A DNA stretch of 64,000 nt from Paenalcaligenes sp052103955 (GTDB taxonomy: Bacteria; Pseudomonadota; Gammaproteobacteria; Burkholderiales; Burkholderiaceae_B), in assembly GCA_052103955.1 (NCBI GenBank), contig JBQELO010000004.1:154743-218742 (forward strand), given 5' to 3'. Below the pieces are notes generated by a model. The model was not told the DNA's origin, did no database searches, and was given only the letters and a program-made list of their open reading frames with translations. Numbering within the stretch: position 1 is the stretch's first letter; each line of letters starts with the position of its first letter. Position numbers and translations under genes: made by a program. Below, in pieces: positions 52,214-60,858 of the stretch.

Positions 52214-53425
52214 ATGCGTTTCAAGAAAGTAACTTCTTTGCTGGCTGGAACGGCCGCAGTATTGGCCATGTCCTCGGCGGCAATGGCTGCTGAAGAAATT
52301 CGCATGGGGGCTTTGTATCCCTTCAGCGGAGCGTTGGCTCAGTTGGGTGATGAAAGCTATAGGGGTCTAGAACTGGCCGTCAACGAACGCAACGCACAAG
52401 GCGGCGTACTGGGCAAACAAATCAAGTTGGTGAAAGCCGATGCGGTGGATGCTAACCAAGCCGTGGGTGAGGCTCGTCGTTTGACTTCCGTTGAGAACGT
52501 AGAAGGCGTGTTCGGTAGTTTCTCTTCCGCACTGTCCTACGCAGCAACACAGGTTACAGAGTTGGCAGGTGTACCGTACTTCGAATTGGGTGCGGTGTCT
52601 GACAGCGTGACCGATCGTGGTTACCAGAACATTTTCCGTAGTAACTCTACCGCTAAAGACTTCGCTTACGCGATGGTTGATGCGGTGCAAGACGTGATTG
52701 CCCCAGAACTGGGTGTGGATCCTAAAAGCCTGAAAGTCGCGATTATTCACGAAGATGGCTTGTACGGTAAAACACTGGGTGGTTTCCAGCAAGAACGCGC
52801 TAAAGAGTTGGGTTTGGACGTAGTTGAAGTGCTGCCTTACTCGGCTAAAGCAGTGGACTTGTCCGCGTTGATTCTGCGTTTACGTGGTGCACAAGCCGAT
52901 ATCGTGCTGCAAACTTCGTACCAGAACGACACTATCTTGTTCTTCCGTCAGGCGAAATCTGCTGGCTACAAACCTAAAGCTGTATTGGGTGCAGGTGGTG
53001 GTTACTCTCTGACTGATACCGCTAAAGCATTGGGCGACACCATCGAGGGTGCGTTTGATGTGGACTTCCCTCAGTACAACACGAACGAAGCGGGTGCTCC
53101 TGGTTTGGGCGCTTTCGTAGAAGCCTACAAACAGCAGTACAACAGCGAGCCACGTTCCGGCCACAGCTTGGCTAACTACGTGGGTGCTGTAGCGTTTTTC
53201 GACATCATCGAACAAGCCGGTTCTATGGATGCAGACAAAATCCGTGAAGCAGTGATGGCCTACAAAAAACCAGTAGGTTCTACCGCAACAGGTTGGGGCT
53301 TTGACTTTGCTGAAAACGGCCAAAACACAGCAGCAACAACAACGCTGATGCAATGGCAAGATGGCAAATTGTTGACCGTGTGGCCAGAAGCCGCCGCCGT
53401 AGCAAAACCCATTGTTAATAAGTAA
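52214..53425 (+). CDS. Branched-chain-type ABC substrate-binding protein (LivK family)
   Basis: A 403-aa periplasmic protein. The start is the ATG at 52214, with AAGGAG about five bases upstream, which gives a clear signal peptide ending A-A-M-A-A; a longer frame to 52169 is rejected. The mature start E-E-I-R-M-G-A-L-Y-P-F-S-G and the R-G-L-E-L-A-V-N-E-R-N-A segment define the type I binding fold of LivJ/LivK. These bind branched-chain amino acids, amides, urea or aromatic acids. The context (LacI control, dehydrogenases) points to a carboxylic acid or polyol derivative rather than leucine. Confidence 0.9.
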   Translation: MRFKKVTSLLAGTAAVLAMSSAAMAAEEIRMGALYPFSGALAQLGDESYRGLELAVNERNAQGGVLGKQIKLVKADAVDANQAVGEARRLTSVENVEGVFGSFSSALSYAATQVTELAGVPYFELGAVSDSVTDRGYQNIFRSNSTAKDFAYAMVDAVQDVIAPELGVDPKSLKVAIIHEDGLYGKTLGGFQQERAKELGLDVVEVLPYSAKAVDLSALILRLRGAQADIVLQTSYQNDTILFFRQAKSAGYKPKAVLGAGGGYSLTDTAKALGDTIEGAFDVDFPQYNTNEAGAPGLGAFVEAYKQQYNSEPRSGHSLANYVGAVAFFDIIEQAGSMDADKIREAVMAYKKPVGSTATGWGFDFAENGQNTAATTTLMQWQDGKLLTVWPEAAAVAKPIVNK

Positions 53426-53438
53426 TGCATGAAACGTC

Positions 53439-53461
53439 TGCCCGGCTCACAAAGCCGGGCA
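53439..53461 (+). promoter_or_regulatory. Intercistronic hairpin after the binding-protein gene
   Basis: TGCCCGGCT (53439-53447) pairs with AGCCGGGCA (53453-53461) around CACAA. There is no T run. It lies between the binding protein and the permease, where such stems commonly stabilise the upstream message and give more binding protein than permease. Confidence 0.6.
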
Positions 53462-53482
53462 TGACGATAGAAGGAAGCTGCA

Positions 53483-54355
53483 ATGGATATTTTTCTGCAA
53501 CTGGTGATCAACGGCCTGCTATTAGGCGGCGCGTACGCGATTATCAGTATCGGCTTAACGCTGATCTTTGGTGTGATTCGGGTAGTGAACTTTGCCCACG
53601 GCGAGTTCTTGATGGTGGCTATGTATGCTGCCTATTTGTTTTCAACGCAATTGGGCTGGCACCCTTACGTCGCCATCGTACCTATTGCGATCTTATTGTT
53701 TGGTTTGGGTGCGTTGATGCAACGTGCCATTATTCAACCACTGCTTAGCGCAGACGGACACATACAAATTTTTGCGACCGTGGGTGTATCCACGGCATTG
53801 ATGAATCTGGCGCTGCTGGTGTTTGGCGCTGACGTGCTGGCGATTCAAACAGACATCGGTACAGACACGATCTTTTTGGGTTCATTCAGTTTTGGCGAAG
53901 GTCCGCTGATTACCTTAGTGGCAGCGTTGTTACTGGTATGGGGCATGCACCTGTTCCTGAAACGTACCTACTTGGGTAGAGCGTTCAGAGCCGTAGCACA
54001 GCATCAGTATGCAGCGTCGTTAATGGGCGTGAACGTACCGGTAATTTACATCTTGGCCTTTGCGATTGGCTCGGCGTTTGTTGGGGTAGGCGGTGCGTTG
54101 TTGACACCCCAATACCCCGTGTTCCCCACTATTGGTAGTTACTTTGTACTGACCGCCTTCGTAATCGTTGTGCTGGGTGGCATGGGTAGCTTGACTGGGG
54201 CGCTGTTTGGCTCGTTACTGATTGGTTTGGTGGACAGCTTGGCTGGCTACTACGTTGCACCGGACCTTAAAGAAGTGGTGTATTTCGCCATCTTCATTTT
54301 GATTCTGGTCTTCCGTCCTACTGGCCTGTTTGGGCTGGGACGAGGTTCTGAGTAA
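53483..54355 (+). CDS. Branched-chain-type ABC permease (LivH family)
   Basis: A 290-aa inner-membrane permease with about eight helices. Family segments are N-G-L-L-L-G-G-A-Y-A-I-I-S-I-G-L near the start, N-F-A-H-G-E-F-L-M-V, and the ATPase-contact region F-R-A-V-A-Q-H-Q-Y-A-A-S-L-M-G. AGAAGGA lies before the ATG. It works with the fused LivM-LivG protein encoded next. Confidence 0.92.
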   Translation: MDIFLQLVINGLLLGGAYAIISIGLTLIFGVIRVVNFAHGEFLMVAMYAAYLFSTQLGWHPYVAIVPIAILLFGLGALMQRAIIQPLLSADGHIQIFATVGVSTALMNLALLVFGADVLAIQTDIGTDTIFLGSFSFGEGPLITLVAALLLVWGMHLFLKRTYLGRAFRAVAQHQYAASLMGVNVPVIYILAFAIGSAFVGVGGALLTPQYPVFPTIGSYFVLTAFVIVVLGGMGSLTGALFGSLLIGLVDSLAGYYVAPDLKEVVYFAIFILILVFRPTGLFGLGRGSE

Positions 54356-54376
54356 ACCGGGCAAGAGAGGTTTTTC

Positions 54377-56158
54377 GTGTTTCCTGATATTCGACAACCA
54401 CGGGTTTATGTAGGCTTGCTCTGCCTGGCATTGCTGGTCGTTATACCGTTAATTATTCAGTCCCCCTTTGTGTACCACTTGTTTGTGCTGATTTGCGTCT
54501 ACGGCGCATTGGCAACAGCATGGAACATTGTTGGGGGCTACGCAGGTCAATTGTCTTTGGGCCATGCGGTGTTCTATGGCGTAGGTAGCTATACGGCAAC
54601 GCTGTTGGTGATTAACTTCGGCATCACGCCGTGGTTAGGTATGTTTGTAGGGGCGGGTATTTCGGCACTGGTAGCCGTGATGATTGCGTACCCAACCTTC
54701 AGACTACGCGGACCGTTTTTCGCCTTGGCTACTATTGCCGTGTTAGAGGTATTTAAGCTGCTAACCGTACACCAATCCGACTGGACTGGTGGCGCTGCTG
54801 GCTTGAGCGTACCGCTGAATATCGGCCTTGAGTGGATGATTTTCCGTCAAAAATGGGCGTACCTGTTGGTGGCCTTTGGCATGCTGGTAGTAGCCATTTG
54901 GGTGACATGGTGGATTCGCCACTCCCGTTTGGGTTTCTATTTGGTGGCCGTGCGTGAGCGTGAGTTCGCGGCACCTGCCGTCGGTATTAATACTGTTAAT
55001 GTCAAACTGAGTGCGGCAGTGATTTCTGCCATGCTAACCAGTATCGTGGGTTCGTTCCACGCGATGTACCTGACTTTTATCGAGCCTTCTGCCGCCTTCT
55101 CGTTGGAACTGTCCATTCAGATCGCGATGTTTGCCTTGATCGGTGGTTTGGGTAGTGTAGTAGGGCCATTGGCCGGTACGATTTTGGTGGTGCCTATTGC
55201 TGAGCTGGCCCGTGGCTGGTTGGGTAGTTTTGGTAGCGGTATGCACGGCTTTATCTACGGTGTGGTGCTGGTATTAGTGGTACTGACTATGCCACGCGGT
55301 ATTGTGGGCCAATTTGGTGGTTGGGCATTGAAGTTCATCGACCGTTTGCCTGGGCCACGTGCCAAAGTAGTACCGCCAGCAGCGATGCCCGAGAGCAGCA
55401 CAGCGCATAAAGGCGAGCCTATCTTGAAGGCCGAGCACTTGAATAAACACTTTGGCGGTTTGCATGCGACCAATGATGTGTCGCTAACACTGCACGAGGG
55501 TGAAATTCTGGGTGTGATTGGGCCTAACGGTGCGGGTAAAACCACGGTGTTTAACCAGCTATCTGGCTTCATTATTCCTGATAACGGCACGGTAAGCGTG
55601 CGTTTGGAAGATGGTAGCTGGGTGCAACCTCGCACTCCTCAAGATTTTGCTAGAGCAGGCGTAGGTCGTACCTTCCAGATTGCTCAGCCATTTTCGGGTT
55701 TAAGCGTTCTAGAAAACATCATGCTGGGTGCATTTATGCACACCACAGACAAGCGCGAAGCGGAAGCTATTGCTAGACAAGTGGCCGAGCTTACCGAGTT
55801 GACCTCAAGCTTAGACTCTGAAGCACGTAGCTTAACCATTGGTGGCCTGAAACGACTGGAAGTTGCCCGAGCATTGGCAACACGTCCACGTATTTTGCTG
55901 CTAGATGAAGTGATGGCAGGTTTGAACCCTACTGACGTGGAACGTGCCATCAATATGGTGCGTCGTATCCGTGATTCAGGGGTATCGGTTCTATTTATTG
56001 AGCACTTGATGCAAGCAACGATGGCATTGTCCGATCGCGTAGTCGTGATCAACGTAGGACAAGTGCTAACCGGTGGTGCACCAGAAGAAGTGGTTAACGA
56101 CACGCGAGTCATTGAAGCGTATCTAGGCAAGGAGTATCTACGTGCTCAAAATTCATGA
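54377..56158 (+). CDS. Fused ABC permease-ATPase (LivM-LivG)
   Basis: A 593-aa fusion. Residues about 1-315 are a LivM permease (I-V-G-G-Y-A-G-Q-L-S-L-G-H-A-V-F-Y-G, then R-E-R-E-F-A-A-P-A-V-G-I-N). A linker of about 35 residues rich in Pro, Ala and Ser follows, then a LivG ATPase from about 345 (Walker A G-P-N-G-A-G-K-T-T-V, signature L-T-I-G-G-L-K-R-L-E, Walker B L-L-L-D-E-V-M-A-G-L). The start is GTG at 54377 with GAGAGG six bases upstream. The fusion is a known architecture in this transporter family and fixes the ratio of the two parts. Confidence 0.92.
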   Translation: MFPDIRQPRVYVGLLCLALLVVIPLIIQSPFVYHLFVLICVYGALATAWNIVGGYAGQLSLGHAVFYGVGSYTATLLVINFGITPWLGMFVGAGISALVAVMIAYPTFRLRGPFFALATIAVLEVFKLLTVHQSDWTGGAAGLSVPLNIGLEWMIFRQKWAYLLVAFGMLVVAIWVTWWIRHSRLGFYLVAVREREFAAPAVGINTVNVKLSAAVISAMLTSIVGSFHAMYLTFIEPSAAFSLELSIQIAMFALIGGLGSVVGPLAGTILVVPIAELARGWLGSFGSGMHGFIYGVVLVLVVLTMPRGIVGQFGGWALKFIDRLPGPRAKVVPPAAMPESSTAHKGEPILKAEHLNKHFGGLHATNDVSLTLHEGEILGVIGPNGAGKTTVFNQLSGFIIPDNGTVSVRLEDGSWVQPRTPQDFARAGVGRTFQIAQPFSGLSVLENIMLGAFMHTTDKREAEAIARQVAELTELTSSLDSEARSLTIGGLKRLEVARALATRPRILLLDEVMAGLNPTDVERAINMVRRIRDSGVSVLFIEHLMQATMALSDRVVVINVGQVLTGGAPEEVVNDTRVIEAYLGKEYLRAQNS

Positions 56159-56843
56159 TTTATATGCAGGCTACGGCAAGAGTGAAGTCTTGCAGGGCGT
56201 ATCGCTAGAGGTGCCAGAAGGCAAAATTGTTACGCTGATTGGTGCCAACGGCGCAGGGAAAACCACCACGCTTAAAGCGTTGTGTGGCCAGTTGAAATGC
56301 CGAGGCAGTATCTCGTTTCAGGGACAAGAAACCAATGGTTTGGCCCCCCATGAAATCGTGGATTTAGGTATCACCATGATCCCAGAGGGCCGTCAGCTGT
56401 TTCCTTTCTTGTCCGTGAAAGACAACTTGCTGATGGGGGCGTATCGTAAAAAAGCACGCCCTGTGGTGGCTGAGCGCTTAGAAGAAGTGCTTGAACTGTT
56501 CCCCCGTGTGCGTGAGCGTTTGGACCAGTTTGCAGGTTCACTGTCTGGCGGTGAACAGCAGATGGTGGCGATTGCTCGCGGCATGATGGCATGCCCTAAA
56601 TTGTTGCTGTTTGATGAGCCGTCTTTAGGTTTGTCGCCTTTGTTGGTAGAGCAGATGTTCGACGTGGTGCGTCGCGTAACCGAACAGGGCATCACTGTAC
56701 TGCTAGTAGAACAGAACGTTTTCCATACTCTGCGCTTAGCCGATTATGGCTACGTGCTGGAAAACGGCAGCATTGTGTTGTCAGGTACAGGGGAAGAGTT
56801 GTTGGGCAACCCCCATGTACGTCGCGCCTATTTGGGGCATTGA
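56142..56843 (+). CDS. Branched-chain-type ABC ATPase (LivF family)
   Basis: A 233-aa ATPase with Walker A G-A-N-G-A-G-K-T-T, signature L-S-G-G-E-Q-Q-M and Walker B L-L-L-F-D-E-P-S-L-G-L. The start is GTG at 56142 with AAGGAG seven bases before it; it overlaps the end of the fused gene by 17 bases. It pairs with the LivG half of the fusion to drive uptake. Confidence 0.93.
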   Translation: MLKIHDLYAGYGKSEVLQGVSLEVPEGKIVTLIGANGAGKTTTLKALCGQLKCRGSISFQGQETNGLAPHEIVDLGITMIPEGRQLFPFLSVKDNLLMGAYRKKARPVVAERLEEVLELFPRVRERLDQFAGSLSGGEQQMVAIARGMMACPKLLLFDEPSLGLSPLLVEQMFDVVRRVTEQGITVLLVEQNVFHTLRLADYGYVLENGSIVLSGTGEELLGNPHVRRAYLGH

Positions 56844-56860
56844 TAAAGCAGGAGCAGTTG

Positions 56861-57922
56861 ATGAGAAGTATGCAAGTGTTGGAGTTTGGTCAGCCGCTAG
56901 TGCAAACTGAAAGTGCTGTACCCGTACCCACAGGCAAAGAAATCTTGTTGCGCGTGAAAGCAGCCGGTGTGTGTCACACCGACTTGCACCTTTGGCATGG
57001 TGGCTATGACTTGGGTCATGGCAAACGTTTATCCATGGCCGAACGTGGGGTGAAACTACCCTTGACCATGGGCCACGAAAACGTGGGCATGGTGCTGGCG
57101 GTAGGTGATGAAGTACGTAACGTGAAAGTAGGCGATGTGCGCTTAGTCTACCCATGGAACGGTTGTGGTCACTGCGAAGTGTGTTTATCTGGCCAAGAAA
57201 ACTATTGCCTGACACCGTGCACCGTAGGGATTAATCGCCCCGGTGGTTACTCGGATCACTTAATCGTGCCCGATGAGCGTTACTTAGTAGACTTGAAAGG
57301 TGTGAGCGCAATCAAGGCTGCGCCGTTGGCGTGTTCCGGCCTAACTTGCTATTCGGCATTGCGTAAGTTTGACCAGGCACGTTTGCAGCGTAACACCATG
57401 GTGATTATTGGTGCGGGTGGCTTGGGCTTGATGGCGTTGGCGTTGCTGAAGGCCATGGGTGGTAAAGGCGCTGTAGTGGTAGAACCCGATGCAGCCAGAC
57501 GCCAGGCTGCGCTGGATGCGGGTGCGTTAAGCGTGGTAGACCCCAATGCAGACGATGCGGTACAGCAAGTACAACAAGCGGTGGGTGCACCGGTGTATGC
57601 AGTGCTGGATTTTGTGTCCAACCCACACACTACCGAGTTAGGTTTTACGGTAGTCACGAAGGGTGGTCACATGGTGTTGGTGGGCTTATTTGGTGGGGCG
57701 GCTCCGTGGCCATTGCCATTAATCGCCATGCGCGCCATTACCATTCAAGGCAGTTATGTTGGGTCGTTGGGCGAATTACAGGAACTGGTGGAATTAGTCG
57801 CCAACGAAAACCTGTCGCTGATTCCCGTGACTACCTGCTCGCTAGATGCCCTAGGTCAGGCGTTGCAAGACCTAGAGCAAGGTAAGATTTTGGGTCGTAT
57901 GGTGATGACACCAGAGGCCTAA
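56861..57922 (+). CDS. Zinc-dependent alcohol dehydrogenase
   Basis: A 353-aa medium-chain dehydrogenase. Catalytic zinc ligands are in G-V-C-H-T-D-L-H and G-H-E-N-V-G, and the four structural zinc cysteines lie in C-G-H-C-E-V-C-L-x5-C. The NAD site is I-G-A-G-G-L-G-L-M. The start is the ATG at 56861, six bases after AGGAG. It follows the importer by 17 bases and ends the same transcript at a strong terminator, so it probably oxidises the imported compound or an early product. Confidence 0.9.
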   Translation: MRSMQVLEFGQPLVQTESAVPVPTGKEILLRVKAAGVCHTDLHLWHGGYDLGHGKRLSMAERGVKLPLTMGHENVGMVLAVGDEVRNVKVGDVRLVYPWNGCGHCEVCLSGQENYCLTPCTVGINRPGGYSDHLIVPDERYLVDLKGVSAIKAAPLACSGLTCYSALRKFDQARLQRNTMVIIGAGGLGLMALALLKAMGGKGAVVVEPDAARRQAALDAGALSVVDPNADDAVQQVQQAVGAPVYAVLDFVSNPHTTELGFTVVTKGGHMVLVGLFGGAAPWPLPLIAMRAITIQGSYVGSLGELQELVELVANENLSLIPVTTCSLDALGQALQDLEQGKILGRMVMTPEA

Positions 57923-57930
57923 GATGCCAC

Positions 57931-57967
57931 AAAGGGCTAAGGCAGTATATTGCTTTAGCCCTTTTTT
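57931..57967. terminator. Terminator of the importer operon, inside the GntR gene's 3' end
   Basis: AAAGGGCTAA-GGCA (57931-57944) pairs with TGCT-TTAGCCCTTT (57951-57964, one mismatch), followed by a T run to 57967. Its right arm covers the stop codon and last codons of the convergent GntR gene, so one sequence serves as coding end and as terminator. Confidence 0.88.
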
Positions 57968-58671
57968 AAATACACATGCAGGCGTTGGGCCGCATTTTGC
58001 AAATGCGTTTCTGCTGCGCTAGCGGCTGCATCGGGGTTTTGTTCTTCAATCGCTTGCAAAATGGCATGGTGCTCTTGCTGCACGGTTTGAATCAGGTTGT
58101 GGTGGTAGGTAGCCGTGTGCTGCCTGGCCTGTCTGATGAAACGTCTGGCATGTTGCTCTAGGTATTCGTTGAGCTGCATAAAGTGCGGGTTATGTGTTGC
58201 GTCTACGATGGCTTGGTGAAAAGCGTAGTCTTCTTCATCGCCGGGTTGGTCACTCAAGATGGCATATTCCATAGCAATCAGTGCACGCCGTATGTTTTTC
58301 AGGTCTTGCTCGGTTCTGCGCATAGCTGCGTAGCGTGCGGCTGACCGTTCAAATACTTGTATCAGTTCTAAGGTGTGGGCCAACCCTTCGGCATCATGCA
58401 GTTCGGTATAGGGCAGCCTAAAGCTTTGCCGACTACCGCGTTCGCTCACAAACACGCCTTTACCCTTGTGCGAGATCACCAGCCCTTCTGACTTTAGTTG
58501 CGACAGTGCTTCACGCACTACCGCACGGCTCACGCCAAACTGTTCGCACAGTTCTCTTTCGCTAGGTAGCTTATCGCCAGGCGATAGGGTATGGCTGTTA
58601 ATGTGCTCGGCAAACCAGGTCACAAGAGGGGCACTAAGTGAAGCGCTGGTGTCAGGAATAGTGGTGTCCAT
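57955..58671 (-). CDS. GntR-family regulator (FadR subfamily)
   Basis: A 238-aa regulator with an N-terminal winged helix (L-S-P-G-D-K-L-P-S-E-R-E-L-C-E-Q-F-G-V-S-R) and a C-terminal all-helical FCD domain with His residues that bind a metal (Y-A-F-H-Q-A-I-V, later E-H-H-A-I-L). FCD regulators sense small organic acids. It is divergent from an SDR gene, with a GT-N3-AC palindrome between, and probably represses that gene. Confidence 0.9.
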   Translation of the reverse strand: MDTTIPDTSASLSAPLVTWFAEHINSHTLSPGDKLPSERELCEQFGVSRAVVREALSQLKSEGLVISHKGKGVFVSERGSRQSFRLPYTELHDAEGLAHTLELIQVFERSAARYAAMRRTEQDLKNIRRALIAMEYAILSDQPGDEEDYAFHQAIVDATHNPHFMQLNEYLEQHARRFIRQARQHTATYHHNLIQTVQQEHHAILQAIEEQNPDAAASAAETHLQNAAQRLHVYLKKG

Positions 58672-58806
58672 AGTCGGGCAGTAAAGGTGGGAGACGCAGC
58701 CGTATTGTACAAGTCAGCGTGGTTTTACAGTGCTAGCACAGGGCGCAGAACATGAAAAACCGTAAGCGATTGACAAGAGTTTTTAGCCAAGCATAGAATG
58801 CATTAT

Positions 58807-58819
58807 CCTGTCTGACAGG
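58807..58819. promoter_or_regulatory. Candidate GntR/FadR-type operator
   Basis: CCTGTCTGACAGG is a near-perfect 13-base palindrome containing the GT-N3-AC core of FadR-subfamily sites. It lies in the 196-base divergent region. A weaker related CCTATCAGG follows at 58828-58836. Confidence 0.5.
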
Positions 58820-58867
58820 TTTCGTATCCTATCAGGTAGGTTGGTTTGAATCAATGTGGATGAGAAA

Positions 58868-59689
58868 ATGAGCAATCAAAATACAGTCGTGCAGGCAGAG
58901 TCTGATCAGTGGGCTTGCTATGCCGACCTTAGAGACAAGGTAGTAGTGATTACGGGTGGGGCCAGTGGTATTGGTTTTTCCATGGCCCAAGCCTTTGCCT
59001 ACAACGGTGCCAAACTGGCATTGCTGGATATTGATGCGCAAGCCTTGGCAACCGCACGCGATACATTGCTAAGTGACTATCCACATCTGGCCGTAGCCGT
59101 CTATACCTGCGCCGTGAACGACCAAGCTGGTGTACAAGCTGTGTTTGCGCAAATACAGCAAAGTTGGGGCCGTGTGGATGTACTGCTGAATAACGCCGGT
59201 ATTTCCATGAATACACCTACGCTAGAGCTGTCGGGTGACGATTGGCGTCGTGCTATGGACATCAACGTGAATGGCGTGTTTTATTGTGCTCAAGAAGCGG
59301 CGCGTTGCATGGTAGAACAAAAGCAGGGCGTGATTTTGAATATGTCGTCCATGTATGGCGTGGTGGCAGCCCCTCAGCGTGCAGCCTATTGTGCTAGCAA
59401 AGCGGCCGTGGCTATGTTGACCAAAGTATTGGCTAACGAGTGGGGCGAGCACGGCCTACGTGTGAATGCAATTGCACCAGGTTACGTTCGTACCGCGTTG
59501 GTAGATGACTTGGTAGCACGTGGCAGAATGGACTTAGACGCCCTGACGAAGCGTACCCCGTCACGTCGCTTAGGCACACCAGAGGAAATTGCTGCGTTGG
59601 CGATTTTCATGGCATCAAACCAAGCGGCATTTATGAATGGCCACGTTGCCGTTGCGGATGGCGGTTGGTCTGCTTACAGCTATATTTAA
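58868..59689 (+). CDS. Short-chain dehydrogenase (classical SDR)
   Basis: A 273-aa SDR. The nucleotide site is V-I-T-G-G-A-S-G-I-G near residue 30. N-N-A-G-I-S and M-S-S follow, with the Y-x3-K pair in Y-C-A-S-K. The C-terminal N-G-H-V-A-V-A-D-G-G is typical. The ATG at 58868 is preferred over a GTG at 58856. It reduces or oxidises a hydroxyl group; the substrate is unknown. Single gene, divergent from GntR and next to the LacI-controlled operon. Confidence 0.88.
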   Translation: MSNQNTVVQAESDQWACYADLRDKVVVITGGASGIGFSMAQAFAYNGAKLALLDIDAQALATARDTLLSDYPHLAVAVYTCAVNDQAGVQAVFAQIQQSWGRVDVLLNNAGISMNTPTLELSGDDWRRAMDINVNGVFYCAQEAARCMVEQKQGVILNMSSMYGVVAAPQRAAYCASKAAVAMLTKVLANEWGEHGLRVNAIAPGYVRTALVDDLVARGRMDLDALTKRTPSRRLGTPEEIAALAIFMASNQAAFMNGHVAVADGGWSAYSYI

Positions 59690-59780
59690 GCGAGTATTCA
59701 CGCAACAAGGCGGTGTCTCTGTTGCGTGGGTTTGTACTATGTACGGTAAAAGAAGATCAGCGTATGATAAAGTTTTGTTT

Positions 59781-59798
59781 TTTTGAAGCGCTTCATTT
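59781..59798. promoter_or_regulatory. LacI-type operator 3
   Basis: It contains TGAAGCGCTTCA (59784-59795), identical to the core of operator 2, 65 bases before the GTG at 59860. Confidence 0.8.
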
Positions 59799-59827
59799 GT
59801 AAGTTCTGATCTTTGGTTTTAATAAAA

Positions 59828-59845
59828 ATATGAAGCGCTTCAAGT
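59828..59845. promoter_or_regulatory. LacI-type operator 4
   Basis: It contains TGAAGCGCTTCA (59831-59842), 47 bp centre to centre from operator 3 and 18 bases from the GTG start of the next gene. It just precedes that gene's ribosome site, so bound repressor would block the transcript. Confidence 0.8.
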
Positions 59846-59859
59846 AAGAGGAGACAGCA

Positions 59860-60855
59860 GTGGACAAGAACATGAAACGCGTAGAACACGGTGCAGGTGG
59901 TGAGGTAGAGGTACTGCATCTGGTGGATGCAGAAATCCCCGTCGCTGGCGCTGGCGAAGTACTGATTAAAGTGGCGTACGCAGGCGTTAACCGTCCTGAC
60001 GTATTGCAGCGCAAAGGCTTGTATCCACCACCTAAAGATGCATCGCCTTATTTGGGCTTAGAAGTGTCGGGTGAAGTGGTTGCTTTGGGAACTGGTGTAA
60101 GCCAGTGGAAGGTAGGCGATAAAGTATGTGCGCTGGTGCCAGGTGCAGGCTACGCTGAATACTGTGTCACCGATGCTCGCCACTGTATGCCTGTACCTGC
60201 CGGTTTAAGCATGTTGCAAGCTGCCGCTTTGCCTGAAACCTACTTAACCGTGTGGACCAACGTATTTGAACGTGGTGCGCTGCAAGCGGGTGAAACCTTC
60301 TTGGTGCATGGCGGTTCTAGTGGCATTGGTTTAACCGCTATTCAATTGGCTAAAGCCTTTGGTGCTCGTGTATTTACTACCGTAGGTAATGCCGATAAAG
60401 CCGAAGTATGTCGTGCACAAGGTGCCGATGTAGCCATCAACTACCGCGACGAAGATTTCAGTGATGTCGTACAGCAGCAAACCGATGGAAAAGGTGTAGA
60501 GCTAATCCTAGACATGGTGGGTGGCGATTACATCACACGCAACGTAGCATCGCTGGCCTTGGAAGGTCGCTTGGTACAGATTGCGTTCCTGCAAGGTAGC
60601 CGCGTTGACATGGACTTAATGCCCATCATGCTGAAACGTCTAACGGTAACGGGCTCTACATTACGCGCACGTAGTAACGAACAAAAAGCAGCCTTGGTCA
60701 ATAACTTGGTAAAGGCCGTGTGGCCCTTGTTAGAAGCCGGAAAGTGTTTGCCAGTCATACATGCCGAATACAGCTTGAACGACGTACAAGCCGCACACCG
60801 TTTAATGGAAAGCAGCCAGCATATTGGCAAAATTATGTTGAAAGTAGGGAAGTAG
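59860..60855 (+). CDS. NAD(P)H:quinone oxidoreductase (zeta-crystallin/PIG3-like MDR)
   Basis: A 331-aa zinc-free medium-chain reductase. Y-A-G-V-N-R-P-D-V-L-Q-R-K-G near residue 45 and the NADPH site V-H-G-G-S-S-G-I-G-L-T-A mark the quinone-oxidoreductase branch (PIG3/TP53I3-like). It reduces quinones or alpha,beta-unsaturated carbonyls. The start is GTG at 59860, with AGGAG six bases upstream; an ATG 12 bases on lies too far from it. First gene of the second LacI-type operon. Confidence 0.88.
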   Translation: MDKNMKRVEHGAGGEVEVLHLVDAEIPVAGAGEVLIKVAYAGVNRPDVLQRKGLYPPPKDASPYLGLEVSGEVVALGTGVSQWKVGDKVCALVPGAGYAEYCVTDARHCMPVPAGLSMLQAAALPETYLTVWTNVFERGALQAGETFLVHGGSSGIGLTAIQLAKAFGARVFTTVGNADKAEVCRAQGADVAINYRDEDFSDVVQQQTDGKGVELILDMVGGDYITRNVASLALEGRLVQIAFLQGSRVDMDLMPIMLKRLTVTGSTLRARSNEQKAALVNNLVKAVWPLLEAGKCLPVIHAEYSLNDVQAAHRLMESSQHIGKIMLKVGK

Positions 60856-60858
60856 GCC

